DNA of 64,000 nt from Maritalea sp051251695 (GTDB lineage: Bacteria; Pseudomonadota; Alphaproteobacteria; Rhizobiales; Devosiaceae): the NCBI RefSeq assembly GCF_051251695.1, contig NZ_JBPOEU010000015.1, forward strand, positions 1 through 64,000, written 5' to 3'. Within the stretch, counting starts at the first letter, position 1; every line of letters begins with the position of its first letter. The notes under the pieces were generated by a model. It was not told the DNA's origin, searched no databases, and worked only from the letters and a program-made list of their open reading frames with translations. Positions 41,406 to 50,290 of this stretch are shown in pieces. The translations under genes were made by a program, and so were the position numbers.

Positions 41406-42299
41406 TCAATTTTGAGGTTTTGAACCAAATTTACGTGCAAAAATCATGTCTTTTGAGGCGATCACTGCCCCCAATGTGATGAGGAGACAAGCGGCGCCTA
41501 TTGCCCACGTAAATTGGGCAAATCCAAACAAGATTAGGATGAGCGTTGAGAGTAAAGGTGCTGCATATGACGCTGCGCCCAAAACTTGAATGTCCCCATG
41601 CTTTACGCCGCGATCCCATACATAGAATGCAAGGCCAAGCGGCCCTAAACCCAAACCGATAACGGCAACGCATTGCCAAATATCTTGCGGCCAGACCGTC
41701 GTTTCCCACAATAGATGACCGCCAAGTGATAGGACCGCCGTCGCAGCGCAGAACCCTGTAACCGCATCAGTTGGTACATTAGCGAAGCGGCGTGACAATA
41801 CTGAGTATGCAGACCAAGAAAGGGCGCTCAATAAGGCCATGAAGTAGCCGAACGCAAATTCAGTTTTGAAAGTGAAGCCTTGCCCACCAGTAACGATGAG
41901 GCCAGCCCCGCCTAGCCCGAGCAGACAGCCTACAACATGTTGCCATTTGAGCTTTTCGCCCGGCAAAAGCGAAGAAAATAAAACAATGAGCAATGGCCAG
42001 AGATAGCCGATCAAGCTCGCATCAATCGTTGGTGCGTTGCGCAGGGCGGTGAAGTAAAACAGGTGATAGCCGAACAATCCCGCGATGCCTAAAACCCAAG
42101 CCATTATGGGTTGGCGTAGCTTTTTGATGGATGAAGGATCGCGTATCCATTTGCTCATCCCAACAAGCGTTCCCACGCCGAAGGCCATCGCGTTGAGCTG
42201 AAACGGCGGTATTTCGCCGCTCGCCGCCGTGCAAAGCGCGAGAAAAGACCACAGCAAGATGGCGATGGAGCCGATTAAGGTGGACGTGGTGCGGGTCAT
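41406..42299 (-). CDS. EamA/DMT-family exporter, YddG-like
   Basis: A 297-aa, ten-segment DMT protein. The first segment STLIGSIAILLWSFLALCTAASGEIPPFQL and the later SLIGYLWPLLIVLFSSLLPGE are like the YddG group of aromatic amino acid exporters. The reading that it exports amino acids is by family only. It is divergent from nothing and lies downstream of the GST gene on the same strand with a 165-bp gap. Confidence 0.85.
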   Translation of the reverse strand: MTRTTSTLIGSIAILLWSFLALCTAASGEIPPFQLNAMAFGVGTLVGMSKWIRDPSSIKKLRQPIMAWVLGIAGLFGYHLFYFTALRNAPTIDASLIGYLWPLLIVLFSSLLPGEKLKWQHVVGCLLGLGGAGLIVTGGQGFTFKTEFAFGYFMALLSALSWSAYSVLSRRFANVPTDAVTGFCAATAVLSLGGHLLWETTVWPQDIWQCVAVIGLGLGPLGLAFYVWDRGVKHGDIQVLGAASYAAPLLSTLILILFGFAQFTWAIGAACLLITLGAVIASKDMIFARKFGSKPQN

Positions 42300-42464
42300 G
42301 CTTTGGCCAGTGCTTCCGTTTTAGGAAAAGAGGTTTCCAAATTGCCCAGTTTTGGGGCTTTTGCAACAAAACTTTGGTCGCGGGTGCATAAGAATAGGAG
42401 CGCAGGAAGATTTGCGCGTGTCGTCATGTGCTGGCCGCTGAGCATAAACACCGGCCAGTGATCG

Positions 42465-43061
42465 TTATTTAGGCATTGTTTGCTGCATTGAAGGGTGTTG
42501 GGAAAATTCACCATACCAGTCATGTAGCTCTGGGTGAGGGGCAAGAAAGTCATGGTCGCCAAGCCGGAAATTTAAATAGCCAATGGTTGCGCCCAACGCA
42601 ATTTGTGCCGTTGAAATGTTGCCGCTGAATTGGTCCAGCTCGCTATTCAACTGTGAAAGAGAACGCGCAATGGCACAAGTCCAACGTTGGCCCCAGTGCG
42701 CCGACCTCTGAATTTCAGGTTTGCGTCCATCAATCACCATGTTAACGGCGCTATCCAGAATGCCACTGCAAAGGGCTTCGTGGCGTCGCATTGCCCAATG
42801 ATCGACCCCTTCTTCGGGCATAAGGCGTGGTCCATCGCTGATTGTATCAAAATAAGCGCATATGACCGAACTATCGAAAAGCGTTTCACCGTTTCCGTAG
42901 ATCAGACATGGGATTTTGCCCAAAGGGTTGGTTTGTGAAACTTTTTCAGTTTCCTCGTATGGATTTACCAACACTTCTTCAACAGAGGTGATGTCCTTTT
43001 CAATCGCCGTAATGCGGCATTTGCGAGCGTAAGGTGAGGCGTGAGAATATAATAGTTTCAT
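42465..43061 (-). CDS. Glutathione S-transferase family protein
   Basis: A 198-aa two-domain GST: thioredoxin-like N-terminus (MKLLYSHASPYARKCRITAIEK, with Ser-Pro-Tyr near the catalytic site; NPLGKIPCLIYGNGE containing the cis-Pro; FDSSVICAYFD binding the gamma-glutamyl end) and an all-helical C-terminal domain. Substrate unknown. It starts 35 bp after the GNAT gene, so both may be transcribed together. Confidence 0.9.
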   Translation of the reverse strand: MKLLYSHASPYARKCRITAIEKDITSVEEVLVNPYEETEKVSQTNPLGKIPCLIYGNGETLFDSSVICAYFDTISDGPRLMPEEGVDHWAMRRHEALCSGILDSAVNMVIDGRKPEIQRSAHWGQRWTCAIARSLSQLNSELDQFSGNISTAQIALGATIGYLNFRLGDHDFLAPHPELHDWYGEFSQHPSMQQTMPK

Positions 43062-43096
43062 GATGACTTTCGCGGCTAAGAAGATCGATTTCAGTC

Positions 43097-43573
43097 TTAC
43101 TTGGTTAGATCGAGCTTAAATCCTTCATGAGTGTTTTCAAAACCCAACTTCTTATAAAGCCTGTGCGCTTCTGGACGTACTTTTGACGAGGTAAGTTGCA
43201 CCAAACGCGCGCCATTTGACCTTGCTTGATCAATCGCCCATTGGATCATTTGTGATCCCAAGCCTTTGCCACGTTGGTCAGCACGAATGTGAATGCCTTC
43301 CAATTGAGCGCGGGATTTTCCGCGCCCGCCAAGGGAATGCAAAATATTGATCTGCATGCAGCCAACCGCATCACCTTCGAGTTCAGCCATAATATAGAAA
43401 TTGCTTGGGTCCTTTTCGATCACGTCCCAAGCACGTTGATATTCAGGCGCATCCGCATCATTTGCATCGTCGACAATTTTGCGGCCCGGCGCATTGCCGC
43501 CAATCGAAAGGCGCAAAATAGTTGCGATGTCGTTTCGTGTTGCGTGGCGAAAAGTAAGCATTGTCATTGGCAT
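43097..43573 (-). CDS. GNAT-family N-acetyltransferase
   Basis: A 158-aa acetyltransferase. The acetyl-CoA site is RADQRGKGLGSQMIQWAI (canonical R/Q-x-x-G-x-G/A), followed by LVQLTSSKVRPEAHRLYKKLGFE. Three in-frame ATGs (43573, 43567, 43561) lie close together; AGAG is three bases before the first and nine before the second, so 43567 may be the true start. Substrate unknown. Confidence 0.87.
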   Translation of the reverse strand: MPMTMLTFRHATRNDIATILRLSIGGNAPGRKIVDDANDADAPEYQRAWDVIEKDPSNFYIMAELEGDAVGCMQINILHSLGGRGKSRAQLEGIHIRADQRGKGLGSQMIQWAIDQARSNGARLVQLTSSKVRPEAHRLYKKLGFENTHEGFKLDLTK

Positions 43574-43647
43574 TCACTCTGCATCTGGGGCGGCGCAATA
43601 TCCATCTTTGGATGGATTGCGCTGGATGTGTTTATCTTATATTTTTT

Positions 43648-43808
43648 GAACCAAGAGATGCAACGTCTGAAGGTGATTTTCCTCTTCTTGTGGGAGATAC
43701 GCCTGTTGCACGGACAGCAAAATTGCTGATGTTGAGGAGTTTGAAAAGGTCAAACCTCAACTGATCGAGATCGTGAAGGTGTGGTGCAACGCGGCAGATG
43801 CTAAATAG
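43648..43808 (+). pseudogene. Possible frameshifted remnant of a small protein gene
   Basis: Two + strand frames join into protein-like text: EPRDATSEGDFPLLVGDTPVA(R) up to about 43720, then, one frame over after the AAAA run near 43719-43722, a segment reading IADVEEFEKVKPQLIEIV and ending NAADAK-stop at 43808. A + strand terminator follows at 43829. No complete frame or start codon with ribosome site covers it. It may be a decayed gene or chance; I cannot name a family. Confidence 0.3.
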
Positions 43809-43828
43809 TTCAATACTTCGAGAAGATG

Positions 43829-43855
43829 GCCCGGTGCGTTAAACACCGGGCTTTT
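43829..43855 (+). terminator. Rho-independent terminator
   Basis: GCCCGGTG/CACCGGGC, 8-bp perfect stem with a 7-base loop, then TTTT on the + strand. No intact + strand gene precedes it within 1 kb, which supports the remnant at 43648-43808; it may also act on the convergent minus-strand transcript. Confidence 0.65.
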
Positions 43856-43860
43856 GCGTT

Positions 43861-44634
43861 CTATCCGTACCAATTTCCAAATTTGACCGTGGCCATTTCG
43901 CCAACAAGTTTGGCGAATTCTTTCGGGTCTTGGGTGCCATCGTCACGACCGCGATAATGGTAGGGATACACGTATTTGGGTTTAAACTCTGCTACTGCGG
44001 ATGCCGCTGCATTGATGTCCATGGTGAATGGCAAATTCATGCAGATAAAGGCAATATCGATATTTTGGAGCGCCCGCATTTCAGGAATGTCTTCCGTATC
44101 GCCGGAAATGTAGATCCGTGTGCCATCTATCGAAAGCACGTAGCCATTGTCTCGACCCTCAGGGTGGAAGTTTTTACGGCCTTCAGTAGTGTTATAAGCT
44201 GGGATCGCATCGATCTGCGCGCCAGCGAAATCTATAGTGCCACCGATCGCCAGTTGGCTTGCGTTTTCTTTAAGCGCGGCCGGAAGCATTTCGAAAACTG
44301 CTGGGTTGGTGATCAGTTTTGTGTTTTCGCCAACAATTGCGGCCAATGTTTCGGCATTATAGTGATCGCCATGTTGATGCGTGACCAAAACCAAATCAGG
44401 CTTTGGATGGCTGGCATATTGTGCGGCATCACCCACCGGATCGACATAAATCACGCCAGCTGGCGTTTCCAGAACGATTGATGCGTGGCTGATCGGGTGA
44501 ACTGTGATTTTGCCCGAATTGGTGCCGAACTGATGGTCTGCGTGGCCATCGGCAAGCGCATTGAACGGAATAAAAGTGATACCTGCCATAAGAACAGCAC
44601 CTGATTTGAGTAATTGTCGTTTGGATATTTGCAT
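43861..44634 (-). CDS. Exported metallo-beta-lactamase-fold hydrolase (UlaG-like)
   Basis: A 257-aa protein. N-terminus MQISKRQLLKSGAVLMAGITF is a Tat-like signal (KRQLL in place of the usual twin Arg, so only one Arg and one Lys), leading to a mature domain with the zinc motif HQHGDHY, then SGDTEDI and the late YPYHYRG histidine. The fold is that of UlaG/L-ascorbate-6-phosphate lactonase-like hydrolases, but an exported version suggests another substrate. Single gene; cpdB lies 208 bp upstream behind a terminator. Confidence 0.87.
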   Translation of the reverse strand: MQISKRQLLKSGAVLMAGITFIPFNALADGHADHQFGTNSGKITVHPISHASIVLETPAGVIYVDPVGDAAQYASHPKPDLVLVTHQHGDHYNAETLAAIVGENTKLITNPAVFEMLPAALKENASQLAIGGTIDFAGAQIDAIPAYNTTEGRKNFHPEGRDNGYVLSIDGTRIYISGDTEDIPEMRALQNIDIAFICMNLPFTMDINAAASAVAEFKPKYVYPYHYRGRDDGTQDPKEFAKLVGEMATVKFGNWYG

Positions 44635-44787
44635 AATCGCCTCCCATTTGACGGCATCAAATTATGTCGTCAGAAATTTCGTAAACAGTGTGGGCGGGCG
44701 TTAAGGGCTTTGCCGCAAATTGTTCCTTCACCAATTATTAGTTTACGCCGCTGAAGCATTTGCGTTCAATGGGGTCACGCGAAATTG

Positions 44788-44822
44788 AAAAAGGGGTGGC
44801 ACGTTATGCGCCACCCCTTTTT
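44788..44822. terminator. Bidirectional terminator after cpdB
   Basis: AAAAAGGGGTGGC/GCCACCCCTTTTT, a 13-bp perfect dyad around a 9-base loop with A-run on one side and T-run on the other. On the minus strand it ends the cpdB transcript 21 bp past the stop codon. Confidence 0.9.
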
Positions 44823-44842
44823 AGTCATCTTAAGCGACAAAT

Positions 44843-46828
44843 CTATTTTTGTAGATTGATCCGATATTGGCCGAAGCCGCTTTCCGCTTCACCCACATAT
44901 TCGATGTCCACTGCGGTAACATCGCTCAGGTGGTCTTTTGCCAATGGGCCAGTTTCGAACAACACTGAAGTGTTCGGCAATGGTGCAAGCGACCAATTGC
45001 TGTCTGCACTTGGGTTGATCGTGCCTTTTTCAACTATGTAACGCACCAAGACATCGCGGTTGGTATCTGGTCCAACAAAGATGATTTTGTCTGAACCCAA
45101 ACCTGGGAATGAGCCGCCGCCGCCCGCACGATAGTTGTTTGTTGCAACAACAAAGCGCTGGTTCATATCGATTGGCTCGCCCTTATAACGCAGGTCAACA
45201 ATCCGATTTGCATCTGGATTGATGGCATCGCCACCACGAGGTGGATATTTTGACGGTTGTGAGATATCGATTTTGTACGTAACGCCGTCAATCACATCAA
45301 AATTGTATGATGGGAAATCAGGATCGGCCAAAGGCTGATCTGATTTGCCCACTTCAACTTGATTAAAGATACCGGCCGAACGCTCCAACCATTCTTTAAC
45401 GCCTGCGCCGGTCACTTCAACGGCACGAACAGTGTTTGGATATAAGTAAAGATCGGCAACGTTTTTGATGGCGACAGGGCCAACAGGCACGTCAGTGTAG
45501 TAATCCGGTCCACCACGGCCACCAGCTTTAAATGGTGCAGCTGCTGAAAGGATCGGCAGGCCTTCCCACTCTGTGCCGCGCATCATTTGCTCGGTGTACC
45601 ACATTTGAGCTTGCGAGACGACTTGCACGGATGGGTCATCAGCGACGAGCGCGAAGTACGAATGCAATTTGGCATCGGTTTGGCCAACGGCTGTACGCAC
45701 ATATTGAAGTGTTTCATCATGGGTTTTTTGCACCGAAGCCAGAACGGCTGCGTCGCTCTCAACCAAGGGATTTACCTTGCGTTCAATTCGCTCAGAGATC
45801 GGACGGGCTTCTGATGTGTGGGAAATGATTTTCCACGCGTTGCCGTCATGCTCGATCAGCAAATCGATAAGACCCATATGTGAACCCCAGAAGCCAGCCA
45901 TTACAGCAGGCTTGCCTTGCAAAGTGCCTTTTTCAGAATCAACACCTTCGATGCCATCATACTGAGAGCTTGGGAACACATTATGGTGGTGACCGGTGAA
46001 CACAACATCGATGCCTTCAACGCCAGCCAGATGCAGCGATGCATTGCCCATCATTTCGGTTTGTGGTTCACCACTAATTCCAGAGTGAGAAAGGGCAACG
46101 ATCAAATCAGCGCCTTGTTCTTTCATCAAAGGTACATAGGCTTCTGCGGTTTGAACGATGTCCCGTGTGGTGACTTTGCCGTTAAGGTGCTGGAAATCCC
46201 AGACCATAATTTGCGGTGGTACGAAACCAATGAAGCCGATCTTAATTGGGCGTTTATTGCCAGCGCCATCAACAACTTCTTTTTCAAGAATTTGGAATGG
46301 AGGGAAAAGTGTTTTGTCTTTTGTCGGGTCCGCGCCCAACACGGTGCCCATAACAATGTTTGCACTGACAAATGGGAATGACGCGCCAGAAAGGGCTTTA
46401 TCGAGGAAGCTCAGTCCGTAATTAAATTCGTGGTTGCCAACCGTAGCAATGTCGTAACCCAACGTATTCATCGCCGCGATCATTGGGTGCAGGTCACCGT
46501 CTTTAAAACCGCGTTCGTAAGCGACGTAGTCACCCATCGGGTTGCCTTGTATCAGGTCACCATTATCAACGAGCATTGAGTTGGTGGCTTCTGCGCGAAC
46601 ATTGTCAATTAGAGTGGCTGTGCGCGCCAAACCCATCGTGTCGTTTGGACGATCTGCGTAATAATCATAAGGATGAATAGCAACGTGAATATCTGTTGTT
46701 TCCATCAGGCGCAAATGGGCCTGAGAATTGCTGGCCATTGCTGCAAATGGGTGCATCGCGATTAACGCGCCTGCACTGGCAGAGCCTGCCAAAAATGAAC
46801 GGCGTGAAATAGAATTTAGAAGTGACAT
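44843..46828 (-). CDS. cpdB: 2',3'-cyclic-nucleotide 2'-phosphodiesterase/3'-nucleotidase, periplasmic
   Basis: A 661-aa exported enzyme that turns 2',3'-cyclic nucleotides into nucleosides for uptake. Tat signal SRRSFLAGSASAGALIAMH at about 8-26; metallophosphoesterase domain with TTDIHVAIHPYDYY, DNGDLIQGN, VGNHEFNYG and GHHHN; C-terminal 5'-nucleotidase domain with ATNNYRAGGGG. Nucleosides released could feed the nucleoside hydrolase and ribokinase encoded at 28-30 kb. A terminator follows. The gene diverges from the YpfJ-type peptidase across 400 bp. Confidence 0.95.
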   Translation of the reverse strand: MSLLNSISRRSFLAGSASAGALIAMHPFAAMASNSQAHLRLMETTDIHVAIHPYDYYADRPNDTMGLARTATLIDNVRAEATNSMLVDNGDLIQGNPMGDYVAYERGFKDGDLHPMIAAMNTLGYDIATVGNHEFNYGLSFLDKALSGASFPFVSANIVMGTVLGADPTKDKTLFPPFQILEKEVVDGAGNKRPIKIGFIGFVPPQIMVWDFQHLNGKVTTRDIVQTAEAYVPLMKEQGADLIVALSHSGISGEPQTEMMGNASLHLAGVEGIDVVFTGHHHNVFPSSQYDGIEGVDSEKGTLQGKPAVMAGFWGSHMGLIDLLIEHDGNAWKIISHTSEARPISERIERKVNPLVESDAAVLASVQKTHDETLQYVRTAVGQTDAKLHSYFALVADDPSVQVVSQAQMWYTEQMMRGTEWEGLPILSAAAPFKAGGRGGPDYYTDVPVGPVAIKNVADLYLYPNTVRAVEVTGAGVKEWLERSAGIFNQVEVGKSDQPLADPDFPSYNFDVIDGVTYKIDISQPSKYPPRGGDAINPDANRIVDLRYKGEPIDMNQRFVVATNNYRAGGGGSFPGLGSDKIIFVGPDTNRDVLVRYIVEKGTINPSADSNWSLAPLPNTSVLFETGPLAKDHLSDVTAVDIEYVGEAESGFGQYRINLQK

Positions 46829-47227
46829 TTTGTCCTCCGCTGGGTGGTTTGAAATCTGTGCGGTTGAGTTGGCGCACTTATTGGTGGGGCGGATATTTCC
46901 GATGTTTCGAATGCTGTTATGAGCATTTCACCACCTGTTGGTCGCTGAGTAAAAACACGACAGGGCCAATGTGTCATAATTCGACCATTTGGTAAAATAC
47001 TATTCGTGGGCATTGTTCTAACCTTTAATGGAATAGTGCAGCGATAGGCTGAAATTGTTTCAATTTGAAGGCGAGAAAACGACAGTTTTGTGACTCAGTT
47101 ATTTGTTGGACTGAGTTGGTGGCAGGCTTGAACACTTGCGCATTGCATTGCCCATTTACTTGCTCAGCGCAGATTTTCACGCTAATTGAGTTCATGTAGA
47201 ACGAAGGCAATTCAAAGGACGCATACG
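46829..47227. other. 399-bp intergenic region between cpdB and ypfJ-like genes
   Basis: No gene or clear RNA signal seen. One inverted repeat, ACTATTC (about 46999-47005) and GAATAGT (about 47031-47037), lies in the middle and may be an operator for one of the divergent genes. AAAGGA before the GTG start of the + strand gene is at about 47214. Confidence 0.4.
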
Positions 47228-48136
47228 GTGAAGTGGCAAGGACGCGATAGAAGTTCAAATATCGAAGATCGACGTGGAAACCGTTCCCGCTCATCCGGGC
47301 GCTCAGGTGGCAATCGTGTGCGTATCCCGATGCCACGCAGCCGTGCGGGAAAAGGCGGCGCGGGCAGCTTGGTGATGATTGTCATTGTCGTGTTGATTTC
47401 CTTGGCGCTGGGTATCAATCCAATGAGCCTATTGGATGGGTCCATTTCAACTGGCGGCGGGACAACCAGTTCTCGACCTTCTGACAACCGGCCCTTGCCT
47501 GACGCTGGCAAAGATGAATTGTTTGATTTTGTCGCCGTTAATTTGAACGAAACCGAAAATCTTTGGACGCAGGTTTTTAGGCAAAATGAATTGCAATATC
47601 AGCCACCAACGTTGGTGGTATTTTCTGGTTCAACCAGTTCACCTTGTGGCACAGCTAGCGCGCAAACTGGGCCATTTTATTGTCCCGGTGACCAAAAGAT
47701 TTATCTTGATCTGAGCTTTTACGATCAGCTCCGGCAGCAATTTGGGGCAGGGGGCGATTTCGCTCAGGCCTACGTGCTTGCTCACGAAGTTGGACACCAT
47801 GTTCAGCAATTGACGGGTGTGTTGCCTGAGTTCAATCAAAAACGACGTGGCATGAGCAAGGAAGAAGCCAATGCCTATTCAGTTCGTGTCGAATTACAGG
47901 CGGATTGTTATGCCGGTGTTTGGGCGAACTATGTGGGTGAGCAGAATTTATTGGAGCGCGGTGATATTGCCGAAGCGCTGAACGCCGCCGAGCAAATTGG
48001 TGATGATGCCATCCAGATGCGTAGCCAAGGTTTTGTGGTGCCCAAGAATTTCAACCATGGTACGTCCGCTCAACGACAAGAGTGGTTCGAACGGGGATAC
48101 AAGTCGGGTAATGTTGGCCAGTGCGACACGTTTTAG
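47228..48136 (+). CDS. Neutral zinc metallopeptidase-like membrane protein (YpfJ family)
   Basis: A 302-aa protein with the conserved start KWQGRDRSSNIEDRRG, one membrane segment at about 45-65 (LVMIVIVVLISLALGI), and a large outer domain with the zinc-binding HEVGHH and a downstream ELQADCYAG, in which the Glu/Asp would be the third ligand. The start is GTG, not the earlier in-frame codon at 47186, because KWQG is the family N-terminus and AAAGGA lies 8 bases before. A periplasmic protease role is inferred. Confidence 0.92.
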   Translation: MKWQGRDRSSNIEDRRGNRSRSSGRSGGNRVRIPMPRSRAGKGGAGSLVMIVIVVLISLALGINPMSLLDGSISTGGGTTSSRPSDNRPLPDAGKDELFDFVAVNLNETENLWTQVFRQNELQYQPPTLVVFSGSTSSPCGTASAQTGPFYCPGDQKIYLDLSFYDQLRQQFGAGGDFAQAYVLAHEVGHHVQQLTGVLPEFNQKRRGMSKEEANAYSVRVELQADCYAGVWANYVGEQNLLERGDIAEALNAAEQIGDDAIQMRSQGFVVPKNFNHGTSAQRQEWFERGYKSGNVGQCDTF

Positions 48137-48342
48137 CGTTGATCGCGTCGGAACAATTGAAGTTGGACTATAGTTTTTGCTTATATGGCCTGAACTTGAC
48201 GAAGAAGATGTCTTTGTGAAGTTAGGCGCATACTTGTTGCTGAGGACTGCCTCGTGCTGAGCCTTATCTCTAAGCGCCGCCACAAAAATGGAGTGAAGGC
48301 TTGGTTTAGCAACCTTCGTCCCACATCAAATCTCAGCCTGGC

Positions 48343-49518
48343 TTATGCGTCGGCTGTTACACCGCGCACATTGTCCAAAAAGCGTTTGAACAGATAGTGG
48401 CTGTCGTGTGGGCCGGGTGATGCTTCTGGGTGATATTGCACAGAAAAAATCGGCTTGCCATCGACCGTTAGTCCACAGTTTGATTGGTCAAACAGTGAAA
48501 TGTGGGTCTGTGTGATGCCGGTAGGCAAACTGTCTGCATCTACTGCAAACCCATGGTTCATGGATGTGATTTCAACTTTATCTGTCGTCAAATCCTTCAC
48601 CGGGTGATTAGCGCCGTGATGACCTTGGTGCATTTTGACGGTTTTGCCGCCAAGTGCCAAGGCGAGCAATTGGTGTCCCAAACAAATACCGAAAATTGGC
48701 TTGTCGCTTGCGATCAACTCTTTGATGATGCCAACGGCATATTCGCCGGTTGCTGCAGGGTCGCCAGGCCCGTTTGACAAGAAAATGCCATCTGGGTTCA
48801 GCGCGAGAATGTCTTTTGCAGGTGTGGAAGCGCTCACGACTGTGACAGCGACATTTTCACTGGCCAAGCAACGAAGGATGTTGGCTTTTGCGCCATAGTC
48901 GATGGCAACAATATGGTTTTTGGGGCTGTCGATGGCGGAAAAGCCTTCGTTCCAAACCCAACGACCTTGGCTCCACTCATAGGTTTTTGCCGTGGAAACA
49001 TCTGCTGCTAGATCCGCGTTTTCCAACCCCTTGAACTTTGCAAGCTCAGCACTGATTGCGGCTTCGTCAAAAACACCGTCTGGAGCGTGTGCAATAACGC
49101 CGTTCGTCAAACCATTTTCGCGGATGAAAGCTGTTAGCGCTCTTGTGTCAACGCCTGCGATGCCGATAATGCCACGTGCCTTCAACCAAGCGTCAAGGTG
49201 ACTTGTGGAGCGGTAATTTGAAGGGTTGGTTATGTCTGCTTTCAAGACACAGCCTTTTGCGCCTGACGCGCTGGCGTTTTCTAGCGTTTCGATGTCTTCG
49301 TCATTCGTGCCGACATTGCCGATGTGCGGGAATGTGAACGTGATGATTTGCCCGGCATAGGAAAGATCTGTGAGGACTTCCTGATACCCTGTCATGGCAG
49401 TATTAAAGCAAACTTCGCCAACTGCGTGGCCGGTGGCACCAAGTCCACGACCTTCAATTCGTGTGCCATTTTGTAAAATGAGAAGTGCGTTGGGTTTTTC
49501 TTCTTGCCAGCCGGTCAT
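48343..49518 (-). CDS. carA: Carbamoyl-phosphate synthase, small (glutaminase) subunit
   Basis: Glutamine amidotransferase that supplies ammonia to CarB. 391 aa; N-terminal domain with CFNTAMTGYQEVLTDLSY, C-terminal class I GATase with the catalytic Cys in FGICLGHQLLALALG and the His/Glu pair in QYHPEASPG. ATG 49518 has AAAGGA six bases upstream; the open frame extends 52 codons further without family match. It diverges from yqeY, an arrangement common in Hyphomicrobiales. Confidence 0.97.
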   Translation of the reverse strand: MTGWQEEKPNALLILQNGTRIEGRGLGATGHAVGEVCFNTAMTGYQEVLTDLSYAGQIITFTFPHIGNVGTNDEDIETLENASASGAKGCVLKADITNPSNYRSTSHLDAWLKARGIIGIAGVDTRALTAFIRENGLTNGVIAHAPDGVFDEAAISAELAKFKGLENADLAADVSTAKTYEWSQGRWVWNEGFSAIDSPKNHIVAIDYGAKANILRCLASENVAVTVVSASTPAKDILALNPDGIFLSNGPGDPAATGEYAVGIIKELIASDKPIFGICLGHQLLALALGGKTVKMHQGHHGANHPVKDLTTDKVEITSMNHGFAVDADSLPTGITQTHISLFDQSNCGLTVDGKPIFSVQYHPEASPGPHDSHYLFKRFLDNVRGVTADA

Positions 49519-49801
49519 CACAAATCCTTTAAACGCTGTGTCGTGGGCGTAAATTTGACCGATCCAATTGTTCAGCTTTGCCGCTTGGATGTGCGTTTGC
49601 GCCTGGTTTTTAGTCGCGCAATTCAAGCTGTTCTGGATCGGGCGGACACTATGTGAGAAAGCAAAATTGGTCAACAGATTCGAAGCAAAGATTTAACCGT
49701 TTTAAATCAATCCCTTAGATTTATGTTTAAAGACCAATTGGCATTGAAGTGTAGCTTAGGTATAAGCTTGCTTAAAAATCATCAGGGAATTTTGCGAAAT
49801 T

Positions 49802-50254
49802 ATGCGAGACAAACTCAGCCAAGCGCTCAAAGTAGCGCTAAAAGCGCGCGATACACGTCGGACTTCGACTTACCGCTTAATCAATGCTGCGATCAAGGAT
49901 CGCGACATTGAAGCGCGTGGCAAAGGTAAAGAGCCAGTGAGCGAACAAGAGATTTTGCAAATCATGCAAAAGATGGTGAAGCAGCGTGAAGAGTCTGCCA
50001 CTGTTTATGCTGAAAATGATCGTCCAGAACTGGCTCAACAAGAGCGTGAAGAGATCGTCGTTATTCAGGAGTTTTTGCCTCAGCCATTAAACGACGATGA
50101 GTTGCAGGCGGCAATTGCTGCAGCCATCGCGGAAACTGGCGCAGAAGGTTTGCGCGACATGGGTAAAGTTGTCGGCATATTAAAAGCCAAATATCCAGGT
50201 CGGATCGATTTTGGCCACGCTTCAAAGTCAGTGAAAGCGGCGTTGAACGGATAA
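49802..50254 (+). CDS. yqeY: GatB/YqeY-domain protein
   Basis: A 150-aa helical protein of the YqeY family, related to the tail domain of GatB and likely tRNA-associated. Typical segments: MRDKLSQALKVALKARDTRRTSTYRLI, LQIMQKMVKQREESA, EREEIVVIQEFLPQPL, and the ending GRIDFGHASKSVKAAL. It has no partner amidotransferase genes here. It leads a + strand run with a secreted protein, a GNAT protein and dnaG. Confidence 0.93.
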   Translation: MRDKLSQALKVALKARDTRRTSTYRLINAAIKDRDIEARGKGKEPVSEQEILQIMQKMVKQREESATVYAENDRPELAQQEREEIVVIQEFLPQPLNDDELQAAIAAAIAETGAEGLRDMGKVVGILKAKYPGRIDFGHASKSVKAALNG

Positions 50255-50290
50255 TCCATTTGGGAGCCATATACAATTGGGGCCATGCAC

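Noticed and set aside
48180..48290. Short + frame reading WPELDEEDVFVKLGAYLLLR after the ypfJ-like gene
   Set aside because: Only 27 codons, with TTG as the sole start and no ribosome site; too little to call a remnant.
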